NCBI GenBank assembly: GCA_963728155.1
Contig: CAVSJF010000007.1
Span: forward strand, 124,001 to 188,000
Reading direction: 5' to 3'
Source of the DNA: JACVRW01 sp963728155
GTDB lineage: Bacteria; Actinomycetota; Thermoleophilia; Solirubrobacterales; Thermoleophilaceae
Length of the DNA stretch: 64,000 nt
The notes under the pieces were generated by a model. It was given only the letters and a program-made list of their open reading frames with translations. It had not been told where the DNA came from and made no database searches. A program made the translations under genes and the position numbers. Positions 46,497 to 55,052 of the stretch are shown here, in pieces (the stretch's first letter is position 1; every line of letters begins with the position of its first letter).

Positions 46497-48081
46497 GCCG
46501 CGCGGCACCGAGCAGACGGCGGCCGGCGAGGTGCGCATCCGGCGCGCCCTCCTGAGCGTTTCCGACAAGCGCGGACTGGTCGAGTTCGCCCGCGGCCTGA
46601 CGGAGATGGGCGTCGAGATCATCTCGACCGGCGGCACGGCGAGCGCGCTGTCGGAGGAGGGCATCCCGACCAGGTCGGTCGAGGACGTGACCGGGTTCCC
46701 GGAGATCCTGGACGGCCGGGTGAAGACCCTCAACCCCCGGATTCATGCCGGGCTGCTCGCGGTGCGCTCGGAGGAGGCCCACGTCGACACTCTCAACGAG
46801 CACGACATCGAGCCGATCGACCTCCTGTGCGTGAACCTCTACCCGTTCGAGCGCGTGTCGTCGCGGCGCGGAGTCGAGGACCGCGAGATCGTCGAGAACA
46901 TCGATGTGGGCGGCCCGGCTCTGATCCGGGCGGCGGCCAAGAACTTCGCCTTCACGGCGGTGGTCACCTCGCCGGAGAGCTACGACGCGGTTCTGGAGGA
47001 GCTGAGCGAGAACGACGGCAGACTGTCGGGCCGCACCCGTGAGAGCCTGGCCGGCGAGGCGTTCTCGTACACCGCGCGCTACGACGTCGCCATCTCGCGC
47101 TGGTTCGGCGAGCGCGAGGAGGACTTCCCGACGCAGTACATGCGCGGCTTCGAGAAGGTGCTCGACCTCCCGTACGGGGAGAACCCCCACCAGCGAGCCG
47201 CCTACTACTCCGAGGTCGGCTCGCGCACCCACCTCACCTCCATGGTGTCGAAGCTCCACGGCAAGGAGCTGTCGCTCAACAACCTGCTCGACCTCGACGC
47301 CGGCCGCCGGCTCATCGAGGACTTCGAGCTGCCGGCGGCCGCGATCATCAAGCACAACAACCCGTGCGGGGTGGCCGTCGGATTCGGAGCCGAGGACGCC
47401 TTCGTCAAGGCGCTGGCCACCGACGAGCAGAGCGCCTACGGGGGCGTCATGTGCTTCAACCGCCGCATCGACTTCGCGCTCGCCGAGCGCCTCGCGGGGA
47501 TGTTCGTGGAACTGGTCTTCGCTCCCGGGTACGACGACGACGCCCTCGAACTGCTGGAGCGCAAGGCGAACATCCGCCTGCTCGAGAATCAGGAGCGCCG
47601 CCGGCCGGCGGTGACCGAACACGACGTCAAGCGGGTGCGCGGCGGGCTCCTGGTCCAGGACCGCGACACCGGCCTCGAGGAGCGGGGCGCGATGAGGGTG
47701 GCCACCGAGCGCAAGCCGACCGAGGAGGAGTGGGGCGAGCTGCTGTTCGCGATGAGGGTGACCAAGCACGTGCGCTCGAACGCAATCGTGCTGGCCAAGG
47801 GCCTGGGGACCGCGGGAATCGGGGCCGGGCAGATGAGCCGAGTCGACGCGGTGCGCCTGGCGATCGACAAGGCGCACGCGGCCGAGCGCGACCTCGCAGG
47901 CGCCGCGATGGCGTCCGATGCCTTCTTCCCGTTCGCCGACGGCCCCCAGCTGGCGATCGACGCCGGGATCCGCTCGATCATTCAGCCCGGCGGCTCCCAG
48001 CGCGACTCTGAGGTGATCGAAGCATGCGACGCCGGCGGCGTGGCGATGGTCTTCACCGCGCGCCGCCACTTCCGTCACTAG
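46486..48081 (+). CDS. purH: Bifunctional AICAR transformylase/IMP cyclohydrolase PurH
   Basis: Last two steps to IMP. The 531-residue protein has the cyclohydrolase domain (about 20-210) with LLSVSDKRGLVEFA, ISTGGTASAL and DGRVKTLNPRIHAGLL, and the transformylase domain with PYGENPHQRAAYY, KHNNPCGVAVG and SDAFFPFADG with the Lys/His catalytic pair in the family. The frame is complete. Confidence 0.96.
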   Translation: MAIEPRGTEQTAAGEVRIRRALLSVSDKRGLVEFARGLTEMGVEIISTGGTASALSEEGIPTRSVEDVTGFPEILDGRVKTLNPRIHAGLLAVRSEEAHVDTLNEHDIEPIDLLCVNLYPFERVSSRRGVEDREIVENIDVGGPALIRAAAKNFAFTAVVTSPESYDAVLEELSENDGRLSGRTRESLAGEAFSYTARYDVAISRWFGEREEDFPTQYMRGFEKVLDLPYGENPHQRAAYYSEVGSRTHLTSMVSKLHGKELSLNNLLDLDAGRRLIEDFELPAAAIIKHNNPCGVAVGFGAEDAFVKALATDEQSAYGGVMCFNRRIDFALAERLAGMFVELVFAPGYDDDALELLERKANIRLLENQERRRPAVTEHDVKRVRGGLLVQDRDTGLEERGAMRVATERKPTEEEWGELLFAMRVTKHVRSNAIVLAKGLGTAGIGAGQMSRVDAVRLAIDKAHAAERDLAGAAMASDAFFPFADGPQLAIDAGIRSIIQPGGSQRDSEVIEACDAGGVAMVFTARRHFRH

Positions 48082-48093
48082 GCCCGCGAGCCC

Positions 48094-48122
48094 TTCGATA
48101 TCTATCGAACAGTCGCTAGACT
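48094..48122 (+). promoter_or_regulatory. Palindromic operator overlapping the promoter of the ArsR-family gene
   Basis: TTCGATA and TATCGAA form a perfect palindrome around 2 bases (48094-48109). A TAGACT hexamer (48117-48122) fits an actinobacterial -10 element, and a 17-base spacer would put the -35 at the palindrome's left arm. The GTG start is 19 bases further on. Autorepression by the ArsR protein is inferred. Confidence 0.62.
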
Positions 48123-48141
48123 CACGGCCGAGGCCTTCCCT

Positions 48142-48477
48142 GTGAGAGAGCCCCACCATCCATCACGTGCAGAGCTCGAGCTACCGGGCGTCCTGCACGC
48201 ACTAAGCGACCCCGCCCGGCTCGAGATCGTCCGCCGGCTGGCCGACGGCGACGAGCCGTCGTGCGGCATGTTCGAGCTCGGACTCTCGAAGGCGACGCTC
48301 TCACATCACTTCCGCGTGCTCCGCGAGGCCGGCCTCGTACGAACTCGCCCCGACGGGCGCAAGCGGTTGCTTTCGCTGCGCTCCGATGATCTCGAGGCAC
48401 GTTTCCCGGGCCTGCTCGATGCGGTGCTGGCGGCGAAGCGCTCGACCAAGACGCTGCGCACGCCGACCGCGGCCTGA
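48142..48477 (+). CDS. ArsR-family winged-helix repressor
   Basis: A 111-residue regulator. The DNA-binding domain reads LPGVLHALSDPARLEIVRRL, then CGMFELGLSKATLSHHFRVL with REAGLVRTRPDGRKRLLSLR, the ArsR helix-turn-helix and wing. No Cys-x-Cys metal site is present, so it may sense a non-metal signal. No enzyme or transporter gene follows on the same strand, so the target beyond itself is unknown. Confidence 0.86.
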   Translation: MREPHHPSRAELELPGVLHALSDPARLEIVRRLADGDEPSCGMFELGLSKATLSHHFRVLREAGLVRTRPDGRKRLLSLRSDDLEARFPGLLDAVLAAKRSTKTLRTPTAA

Positions 48478-48502
48478 CGCGCCTCGCCCAGCGTCGGAAG
48501 AA

Positions 48503-48574
48503 TGCCCCCGGGAGGACTCGAACCTCCAACCTTGCGCTTAAAAGGCGCTTGCTCTGCCATTGAGCTACAGGGGC
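48503..48574 (-). tRNA. tRNA-Lys (anticodon TTT)
   Basis: A cloverleaf can be drawn on the minus strand: acceptor GCCCCTG paired with CGGGGGC, D arm GCTC/GAGC, anticodon loop CTTTTAA with anticodon TTT at 48540-48542, and T arm GGAGG-TTCGAGT-CCTCC, discriminator A. The 3' CCA is not encoded. One mismatch is at the top of the anticodon stem. It converges on the ArsR gene. Confidence 0.92.
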
Positions 48575-48587
48575 CGTTGTCTAGATC

Positions 48588-49286
48588 ATGACGGGTGTCG
48601 AAGTGTCCGCATTCATCGACGAGGCCTACCGCCGCGGCACGCTCCCAAGCCAGGACGGAAGCGCGCTCGAGCTGATACCCCACAGCGTCGAGCGGGCCGA
48701 CGGGGAGGCGTTGCGGGATCTCGCCGTCGCCGAACGAGCGGAGCGCACCATCGAGGTCGGCCTCGCGCTCGGACTGTCGGCGCTCTTCTTGTGCCAGGCG
48801 GTGCTGCAGCGCGGCGGGAGCCACGTCGCGATCGACCCGTTTCAGCAGGAGTCATGGGACGGAGCGGGCCTTCGCACGCTGACGGACGCGGGCGTGGCCG
48901 GCGCGGTGGAGGTGATCGAGCAGGAGAGCCAGCTCGCGCTACCGCGACTGCTGTCCGAGGGCCGCCGGTTCGATTTCGCGTTCATCGACGGCGACCATCG
49001 GTTCGAGGGCGTCTTCCTCGACCTCTACTTCATGACCCGCCTCGTCGAGCCGGGCAGGCTCGTGGTGATCGACGACATGTGGATGCCGTCGGTGCGCATG
49101 GCCGTGGCCTACGCGGAGCGCAACCTCGGCGCCCGCCTGGAGCCGACCGCGCTACCCAACGGCTTTCGCTGGCGCCGGCGCCGAGTCGCGCGCGGAGTGC
49201 CCGGCGGCGCCGGCGACATGGGTGTGCTCAGGCTCCCTGAGCAGCCACCGAAGTTGGGCTGGGACGAGTTCGTGGCGCCGTATTGA
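48588..49286 (+). CDS. Class I SAM-dependent methyltransferase (O-methyltransferase-like)
   Basis: A 232-residue protein of the Methyltransf_24 type. SAM motif I is TIEVGLALGLSALFL, followed by HVAIDPFQQESWDG (acidic residue after strand 2), DFAFIDGDHRFEG and RLVVIDDMWMPSVR. The GDH and DDM acidic residues could bind a metal, as in catechol O-methyltransferases. Substrate unknown. It stands alone between tRNA-Lys (opposite strand) and tRNA-Glu. Confidence 0.8.
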   Translation: MTGVEVSAFIDEAYRRGTLPSQDGSALELIPHSVERADGEALRDLAVAERAERTIEVGLALGLSALFLCQAVLQRGGSHVAIDPFQQESWDGAGLRTLTDAGVAGAVEVIEQESQLALPRLLSEGRRFDFAFIDGDHRFEGVFLDLYFMTRLVEPGRLVVIDDMWMPSVRMAVAYAERNLGARLEPTALPNGFRWRRRRVARGVPGGAGDMGVLRLPEQPPKLGWDEFVAPY

Positions 49287-49338
49287 GGGCCGCTGTCCCC
49301 AATGCGGCCCGCACGACGTGCCTACAATCGTGCGACCT

Positions 49339-49412
49339 GGGGGCGTGGTCTAGCGGTTCAGGACACCGGCCTTTCACGCCGGGGATCGCGGGTTCGAATC
49401 CCGTCGCCCCTA
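49339..49412 (+). tRNA. tRNA-Glu (anticodon TTC)
   Basis: Acceptor GGGGGCG pairs with CGCCCCT (one G-T pair), anticodon stem CCGGC/GCCGG, loop CTTTCAC with anticodon TTC at 49373-49375, T arm with GGTTCGAATCC and discriminator A. CCA is not encoded. TACAAT at 49323-49328 upstream may be its -10 element. Confidence 0.94.
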
Positions 49413-49729
49413 TCAGCCTCTGCGTCGTGGCTCCCGCACGACGCCGCGAACACCAGCAGCGCCGCCACCATGCCCGCCCCGTGGGAGGCGGCCAAGAGCA
49501 CGATCGCTCCCGCCACTCCGCCCGCCACCGCGGAGAAGAGCGCGTAGGGGAGCGGTAGGGAGAGGAGCCGGGCGGTCACCGCAGACGCGGCCAGCCACAC
49601 CAGCGGGCCGGTCAGCCAGCCCCAGTCTTCGAAGAAGCTGCGATCCACCGTGAGCGCGAGCAGCACGAAGGGCACGGCCAGCACCGCGGCCTGCACTACG
49701 AGCGCCTTCCAGAACAGCCGGACGTTCAC
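49358..49729 (-). CDS. Small membrane protein, C-terminus running into antisense tRNA-Glu
   Basis: About 123 residues with three to four hydrophobic segments (ALVVQAAVLAVPFVLLALTV, WLTGPLVWLAASAVTARLL and AGAIVLLAASHGAGMVAALL). The last about 17 residues (starting DRGDGIRTRD) are encoded opposite tRNA-Glu; such peptides are a known artefact of reading through antisense tRNA. The true C-terminus therefore probably ends before 49413, perhaps hidden by a frame error. GTG 49729 is the likely start. Function unknown. Confidence 0.42.
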   Translation of the reverse strand: MNVRLFWKALVVQAAVLAVPFVLLALTVDRSFFEDWGWLTGPLVWLAASAVTARLLSLPLPYALFSAVAGGVAGAIVLLAASHGAGMVAALLVFAASCGSHDAEADRGDGIRTRDPRRERPVS

Positions 49730-49755
49730 TGCGCCTGATACTAGACTCGCCCTGC

Positions 49756-49828
49756 GGGCGGTTAGCTCAGTTGGCAGAGCGCCACGTTTACACCGTGGAG
49801 GTCGCCTGTTCGAGCCAGGCACCGCCCA
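49756..49828 (+). tRNA. tRNA-Val (anticodon TAC)
   Basis: Acceptor GGGCGGT pairs with ACCGCCC, D arm GCTC/GAGC, anticodon stem CCACG/CGTGG with loop TTTACAC and anticodon TAC at 49789-49791, T arm with GTTCGAGCC, discriminator A. CCA not encoded. TAGACT at 49742-49747 could be the -10 element. It ends 3 bases before the stop of the convergent P450 gene. Confidence 0.94.
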
Positions 49829-49831
49829 TCG

Positions 49832-51199
49832 TCAGGGCTCGCGGACGATCATCGGCATGCCGCCTCGCGGGGAGAGGGTCGGCATCTGGCGAATCGTCAG
49901 CTGGCGTTGCGGCTCCGCGAGCTCGAGCCGGAAGCGATGCAGGATCGCAGCGGCGATCGCCTTGACCTCGAGCAACCCGAAGCGCATTCCGATGCACGTG
50001 CGGGAGCCGCCGCCGAACGGCACGTACGCCCCCTTGGGCAGCTCCGCCTTCGCCTCGGGCGCGAATCGCGCGGGCCGAAACCGCGCGGGCTCGGGGAAGA
50101 CCGAGGGCAGGCGGTGGCTGGCCCAGGAGCAGTAGTTCACGTTCACGCCCGCCGGCACCGACGTCCCGCACAACTCGAACGCGTCGATCGAGCGTCGCGG
50201 TCCTATCCAGGCCGGGGGATACATGCGCAGCGTCTCGTCCACCGCCATGTCGAGCGGAGTGGGGTCCTCGCCGGCGGCCGCGAGCGCCTCGATCTCGTGT
50301 GGGTTGCTCGCCAGCTCGTAGAACAGGAAGGTGACGGTGGACGTGGTGGTGTCGTGCCCGGCGAAGAGCAGCGTCATCACCTGGTCGCGCAGCTCCTGGT
50401 CGGAGAGCCCCGATCCGCCCTCGTCGACCGCATCGAGCAGCAGGCTGAGGATGTCCGCACCTCGCTCGCCGCTCGAACGCCGGCGCGCGATCTCGGCGAA
50501 GATCACCGCGTCGAGCTGGGCCCTGGCGCGGTTCATCGCCCGCCACGGTGAGCCCGGACCGCGGAGCATCTGCACCGCGTAGTCCTGGCCCCAGAAGCCG
50601 AGCGCTTCCTCGAACTGAGCCGCCATCTGGGCGTCGCTCGCGCTGTGGCCGGGATCGAAGCCGAAGAGTGCTCGCATGGCCACGCGCAGCGCCAGGCGCC
50701 GGGTCCACGTGTAGAGGTCAAGCCGATCTCCGGGCCGCCAGCCGGCCGCCGCGCGGTCGGCCTCCTCGTTCATGATCTGAGTCGAGGCCGCGAGCTGCTC
50801 GCGGTGAAAGGCCGGCAGCATGATGTGGCGCGCGCGCCGGTGATAGTCGCCGTCGGTGGTCAGCAGGCCGTCGCCCAGCAGCGGGATGAGATCGCCGAGG
50901 CCGCCGTCGCGCCAGCGGAAGTTGGAGGCGTGCGACACGGTGATGTAGTGGTTGGCCTCCGGTCCCAGCGCGAAGACGATCGGCGCGTACAGCAGCCGGA
51001 TGGTGAACACCGGGCCGAAGCGTTCGTGGCAGCGCAACAGCAGCGGGAGCGGATCACGCTCGAACTCGCGCGTGCGCCGGATGCTGAAGGAGAGCTCCCC
51101 CGCCGGCCAGGCACCCCGTGCGGCGCGCTGTGAGCGCATGTCCGAGCGCACGCGATCGATCACGCCGGACGCCACGGAAGGGGGTGGGGCCACGCCCAT
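49832..51199 (-). CDS. Cytochrome P450
   Basis: A 455-residue haem monooxygenase. The I-helix oxygen motif is FAGHDTTTS, the ExxR motif ETLRMYPP, and the haem-ligating Cys lies in FGGGSRTCIGMRF. The general shape (no membrane anchor, YPPAWIGPRRS) resembles CYP102/CYP4-like fatty-acid or sterol-type bacterial P450s, but the substrate is unknown. ATG 51199 is preferred over an upstream start because GAGG lies 5 bases before it. No ferredoxin or reductase gene is adjacent. It is divergent from the phospholipase D-family gene. Confidence 0.92.
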   Translation of the reverse strand: MGVAPPPSVASGVIDRVRSDMRSQRAARGAWPAGELSFSIRRTREFERDPLPLLLRCHERFGPVFTIRLLYAPIVFALGPEANHYITVSHASNFRWRDGGLGDLIPLLGDGLLTTDGDYHRRARHIMLPAFHREQLAASTQIMNEEADRAAAGWRPGDRLDLYTWTRRLALRVAMRALFGFDPGHSASDAQMAAQFEEALGFWGQDYAVQMLRGPGSPWRAMNRARAQLDAVIFAEIARRRSSGERGADILSLLLDAVDEGGSGLSDQELRDQVMTLLFAGHDTTTSTVTFLFYELASNPHEIEALAAAGEDPTPLDMAVDETLRMYPPAWIGPRRSIDAFELCGTSVPAGVNVNYCSWASHRLPSVFPEPARFRPARFAPEAKAELPKGAYVPFGGGSRTCIGMRFGLLEVKAIAAAILHRFRLELAEPQRQLTIRQMPTLSPRGGMPMIVREP

Positions 51200-51225
51200 G
51201 GAGACCTCGATCCTAGAAAACACGC

Positions 51226-52587
51226 TTGCGCGGCGCCGTCACTGGGTACGCACGCGGGGTGGCAGGGGCACCTTGGAGCAACGGCTGGCCGGCGCGGCGG
51301 GATGCCAAGCACGTGGCGCGCTATGCGTGGCCGGCCGGTCTGGCCGCGGCGGGCGGTGCCTGGTACGCGGCCGACAGCCTGCGCCATCGCCGCGAGAGCG
51401 GCCACGGCTACACCCTGTGCGGCGAGGTCGACGTGGCCGAGCCGAACTTCCTACGCGCGTGCGAGGCGCTCACCGGGGCGCCGGTGTCCTACGGCAACGA
51501 TCTCGACCTGCTGGTCAACGGCGACCAGATCTTCCCCGCCTATATCGAGGCCCTCCGAGATGCGGCGGAGACGGTCAACCTCCTGACCTACGCCTACTGG
51601 AAGGGCGACATCGCCATAGAAGTCGCGGACGCCCTGTGCGAGCGCGCCCGGTCAGGCGTCGAGTGCAACGTGATCATCGATGCCCTCGGCGGTGTCCAGA
51701 TGGAGCGCGAGCTCGTGGAGAAGATGCGCGACGCCGGGGTGAACTTCTGCTGGTTTCGCCCGCTCAAGCTCTACGCGGTCCGGCGCCTCGAGAACCGCAC
51801 CCACCGCAAGCTGCTGATCGTCGACGGCAAGGTGGGCTTCACGGGCGGCGTGGGCATCGCGGAGGAGTGGAGCGGCAACGCGCAGGACCCCGACCACTGG
51901 CGCGACACCCATGTGCGCGTACGCGGGCCGGTGGTGCGTGGGCTCCAGGGGGCCTTCGCCGAGAACTGGCTCGAGGGCACGGGCAACGTCCTGGCCGGCG
52001 ATCGCTACCTACCCGAGCTCGGCGAGGTCGAGGACGGCGGGCCCATGCAGGTGGTGCGCTCCAGCGCCACGGTCGGCGATACGAACGCCGAGGCGCTCAT
52101 CTATCTGGCGCTCGCCTCGGCCAAGGAGAAGATCGAGCTCACCTCCGCCTACTTCGTTCCTCGCCCCGCGTTCACCGAAGCCTTGATCGAGGCCGCCGAG
52201 CGCGGCGTGGACATGCGCATCCTCGTGCCCGGATCGCACATCGACAAGGAGTTCGTGCGCACCGCGGGCCGGGCCGCCTACGAGGAGCTGCTGGAGGCCG
52301 GCATCCGCCTTTTCGAATACGCCCCGACCATGCTGCACGCGAAGTCGCTGGTGATCGACGACGCGTGGTCCTGCGTCGGCTCGATCAACTTCGACAACCG
52401 CTCCTTCCAGCTGCACGACGAAATCGCGCTGTGCGTGCAGAGCCCCCGCTTCGCGAGCGAGCTGCACGAGCAGTTCGAGAGAGACCTCGAGGTCTCGGAG
52501 GAGATCGAGCCCGGCAAATGGGACGAGCGCGGGGCCTCGCAGCGAGCCCGCGAGCTGGTCACCAAGTACGCGCGTCGCGAGCTGTAG
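51226..52587 (+). CDS. Phospholipase D-family protein, cardiolipin-synthase-like
   Basis: About 453 residues with an N-terminal membrane-associated segment (YAWPAGLAAAGGAWYAADSL) and two HKD motifs: THRKLLIVDGKVGFTGG (about 205) and LHAKSLVIDDAWSCVGS (about 385). The spacing and the GSINFDNRS tail fit bacterial cardiolipin synthases, which join two phosphatidyl groups. The start is uncertain (TTG 51226 or a later GTG such as 51313); none has a clear binding site. Confidence 0.85.
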   Translation: MRGAVTGYARGVAGAPWSNGWPARRDAKHVARYAWPAGLAAAGGAWYAADSLRHRRESGHGYTLCGEVDVAEPNFLRACEALTGAPVSYGNDLDLLVNGDQIFPAYIEALRDAAETVNLLTYAYWKGDIAIEVADALCERARSGVECNVIIDALGGVQMERELVEKMRDAGVNFCWFRPLKLYAVRRLENRTHRKLLIVDGKVGFTGGVGIAEEWSGNAQDPDHWRDTHVRVRGPVVRGLQGAFAENWLEGTGNVLAGDRYLPELGEVEDGGPMQVVRSSATVGDTNAEALIYLALASAKEKIELTSAYFVPRPAFTEALIEAAERGVDMRILVPGSHIDKEFVRTAGRAAYEELLEAGIRLFEYAPTMLHAKSLVIDDAWSCVGSINFDNRSFQLHDEIALCVQSPRFASELHEQFERDLEVSEEIEPGKWDERGASQRARELVTKYARREL

Positions 52588-52599
52588 CGGCGCGCCCCC

Positions 52600-53352
52600 C
52601 TAGGCGCTGGCGAGCAACAGCAGCCGCGACACCTGCTGCGGGTCGTCCCAGGTGGGGATGTGGCCGCAGCCGTGCAGCGTGACCGTCCGCCATTCCGGCA
52701 CCCTGGTGGCGGGGCGCTGCACGAGCCGGTCGTGCTCGGCCCAGGCGAGCGTGACCGGCACGCGGATGTCGTCCACGCCCGAGAAGATGTCGGCGCGCAT
52801 GGCGCTATTGGCCCCGTCGAAGCCGGGAGAGCAGATGTAGGAACGAACCAGCCGTGTGGCCGCCTCGGGGGGCACTCGGTCGGGCCAGGCGACCGACGAG
52901 CTGAGCAACAGCCGCCGTCCGCGCGCCGAGCGCAGCAGCGTGGGCAGAATCGGCAGCAGGGCTCGCCCGGCGCGGCGCACGTCGCCGCCGGGCCGCGGCC
53001 CGAGCGGGCGCTTCCAGAAGCCGGCGGTGCACAGGCCGGCCACCGACAGCGCGCGTCCCGCCTTCGCCAACTCGAGCGCCACCCAGCCGCCCAGCGAGTT
53101 GCCCGCCACGTGCACCCGCCCGAGGCCCAGCTCGTCCAGGAACGAGGCAACCGCTCTGGCGAGTGCCTGCGGGCTGGACCCGCCTCCGTTGTCAAGCGCC
53201 TGCGAGCCCCCGAAACCGGGCAGATCGACGGCGATCACGTCGCGCTCGCGGGCGAGACGTGCCATCACCGGCTCCCAAACCACGAGCTCGGCCCCCAGAG
53301 GATGGATGAGCACGAGCGGTTCTCCGCTGCCGCGGCGTAGGTGGTTGAGCAT
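52600..53352 (-). CDS. Alpha/beta hydrolase with Ser nucleophile
   Basis: A 250-residue hydrolase: LVLIHPLGAELVVW (oxyanion strand), VAGNSLGGWVALELA with the nucleophilic Ser, WAEHDRLV (acid) and LHGCGHIPTWDDP with the catalytic His. Substrate unknown. It follows the cyclopropane-synthase-family gene by 6 bases, so it is co-transcribed; a lipid-related ester is a reasonable guess only. Confidence 0.83.
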   Translation of the reverse strand: MLNHLRRGSGEPLVLIHPLGAELVVWEPVMARLARERDVIAVDLPGFGGSQALDNGGGSSPQALARAVASFLDELGLGRVHVAGNSLGGWVALELAKAGRALSVAGLCTAGFWKRPLGPRPGGDVRRAGRALLPILPTLLRSARGRRLLLSSSVAWPDRVPPEAATRLVRSYICSPGFDGANSAMRADIFSGVDDIRVPVTLAWAEHDRLVQRPATRVPEWRTVTLHGCGHIPTWDDPQQVSRLLLLASA

Positions 53353-53358
53353 GGCTGT

Positions 53359-54573
53359 TCAGCTTCCGATTGTCACGAGGGACGGCTTACGCCGGGGCGC
53401 CGCCCTCTCGAAGCCCGGCTTGGCCAACAAAGTTTGCACTGTTCCGATCCGCCGCTCCCGAAAGCCGCCTTCGCAGTAGGAGAAGTAAAGCTCCCAGAGC
53501 CGACGAAACCGGCGGTCGTAGCCGAGCGCCTCGGCACGGGCCGACGCGCCGAGGAACTCCGAGCGCCAGCGCTGAAGCGTCTCTGGATAGTGGGTGGTGA
53601 TGTCCTCGAGGTCGAGCACGCGCATGTCGGTGGAGCGCGCCACGCAGCGGGAGATCACTTCGACCGACGGCAGGCAGCCCGAGGGGAAGATCAGCTCCCG
53701 GATGAACGAGCGCGACGCCTTCTCCACGTGGTAGGCGCGATCGTCGATCGTGATCGCCTGGAGGAGCATCAGCCCCCCGGGGGACAGCAGCTCTCCGCAG
53801 CGCCGGAAGAAGGTGTCGAAGTACTGCCAGCCCACCGCCTCGATCATCTCGATCGAGACCAGCTTGTCGTAGCGACCGGTGAGGTCGCGGTAGTCGCTCA
53901 GCAACACCTCGACCTGGTCTTCCAGGCCGGCGGCGCGGACCCGGTCGACGGCCACCGCGCGCTGCTCGCGCGAGATGGTCGTGGTGGTGACCCGGCAGCC
54001 GTACTTGCCCGCCGCGTGCAGCGCGAAGGAGCCCCACCCGCTGCCGATCTCCACAACGTGGTCCTCGGGGCTCAACTCGAGCTTTCGGCAGATGCGGTCG
54101 AGCTTCGCCTCCTGTGCTTCCTGCAGCGTCGCCTCCGGACCCTCGAAGACCGCGCACGAGTAGGTCATCGTGTCATCGAGGAAGAGCTCGAAGAAGGGGT
54201 TGCCGAGGTCGTAGTGGGCCGCGATGTGGCGCTGGGCGGCCTCGCGAGTGTTGCGCGGCACCCGGCTGATCAGGTCGAGCAGCGGAACGAACGGCCGGCG
54301 CAGGCGGTCGACGCGCGGCATCTCGCGGGCGCCCATGCGCACGAGCGAGACCAGATCGTCGCAGTCCCAGCCTCCGCGGCCGTAGCTCTCGGCCAGTCCC
54401 AGGCTGCCCCGCGTGAGGCCGCTCCAGAAGCTCGAGTCGTGTAGCTGGACCGACGCTCTGAGGGGCGAGTCCTCCGGGCCGAAGGCATGTCGGCGACCGG
54501 CCGCTTCGGCGACCTCCAGCCGGCCTTCGCGCAGGCGGCTCAGTACGGCTGTGGCGACATTGCGGGCGAGCAT
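53359..54573 (-). CDS. Cyclopropane-fatty-acyl-phospholipid synthase-family methyltransferase
   Basis: A 404-residue SAM-dependent enzyme that modifies unsaturated acyl chains in membrane lipids. Motifs are QRHIAAHYDLGNPFFELFLD, MTYSCAVFEG, SAM motif VVEIGSGWGSFALHAA, SIEMIEAVG and a C-terminal WRSEFLG ... LWELYFSYCEGGFRERRIG. ATG 54573 is chosen because GAGGA lies 5-6 bases upstream; a longer form from ATG 54609 is possible. It is divergent from the cNMP-binding gene, and the hydrolase follows downstream. Confidence 0.92.
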   Translation of the reverse strand: MLARNVATAVLSRLREGRLEVAEAAGRRHAFGPEDSPLRASVQLHDSSFWSGLTRGSLGLAESYGRGGWDCDDLVSLVRMGAREMPRVDRLRRPFVPLLDLISRVPRNTREAAQRHIAAHYDLGNPFFELFLDDTMTYSCAVFEGPEATLQEAQEAKLDRICRKLELSPEDHVVEIGSGWGSFALHAAGKYGCRVTTTTISREQRAVAVDRVRAAGLEDQVEVLLSDYRDLTGRYDKLVSIEMIEAVGWQYFDTFFRRCGELLSPGGLMLLQAITIDDRAYHVEKASRSFIRELIFPSGCLPSVEVISRCVARSTDMRVLDLEDITTHYPETLQRWRSEFLGASARAEALGYDRRFRRLWELYFSYCEGGFRERRIGTVQTLLAKPGFERAAPRRKPSLVTIGS

Positions 54574-54652
54574 CAAGTCCTCTAGGAATCCTACGTAGCA
54601 GCGGGCCATTCGGATAAGGTCGAGGCCTCGCAAACCCCAGGAGGAAGCACCG

Positions 54653-55048
54653 TTGGACGCCAGCAGGCTCAAGTCGATCCCGCTCTTCGCGGAGGTAGGC
54701 GACGAGGAACTCAGCCAGATCGCCCCGTTCGCCAACGAGGTATCTGTGGAGGAGGGCAAGGTGCTGGTGCGCGAGGGTGATTTCTCCTATGAGCTCATGG
54801 CGATCGAGGAGGGCTCGGTCGAGGTCACGCGCGGGGGTGAGCACGTGGCCGACATGGGCGCGGGTGACTTCTTCGGCGAGATGGGGCTGCTCGAGCGCAC
54901 GCTGCGCAACGCCACCGTCACGGCCAAGACCCCGGTGCGGCTGATCACGCTGACCGGCTGGGACCTCAAGCGGGTCGAACGCGCGGCCCCGCAGGCCCTC
55001 GAGCGCGTGCGCAGCGTGCTCGAAGAGCGCCGCCCGGCGGCGGGCTGA
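54653..55048 (+). CDS. Stand-alone cyclic-nucleotide-binding-domain protein
   Basis: A 131-residue protein consisting of one CAP_ED domain: IPLFAEVGDEELSQIAPF, the phosphate-binding cassette region GAGDFFGEMGLLERTLRNATV, and a C-terminal helix. No DNA-binding helix-turn-helix follows. The usual cassette Arg in RNATV is kept, so cyclic nucleotide binding is plausible. TTG 54653 has AGGAGG 8 bases upstream. It may report a second messenger to a partner protein that is not visible here. Confidence 0.83.
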   Translation: MDASRLKSIPLFAEVGDEELSQIAPFANEVSVEEGKVLVREGDFSYELMAIEEGSVEVTRGGEHVADMGAGDFFGEMGLLERTLRNATVTAKTPVRLITLTGWDLKRVERAAPQALERVRSVLEERRPAAG

Positions 55049-55052
55049 GCAC

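Noticed and set aside
46264..48159. Minus-strand open frame opposite purN and purH
   Set aside because: Same reason: shadow frame, no motifs.
49358..49412. Peptide with GIRTRD at the end of a small membrane protein
   Set aside because: It is encoded opposite tRNA-Glu and is a familiar artefact of translating antisense tRNA.
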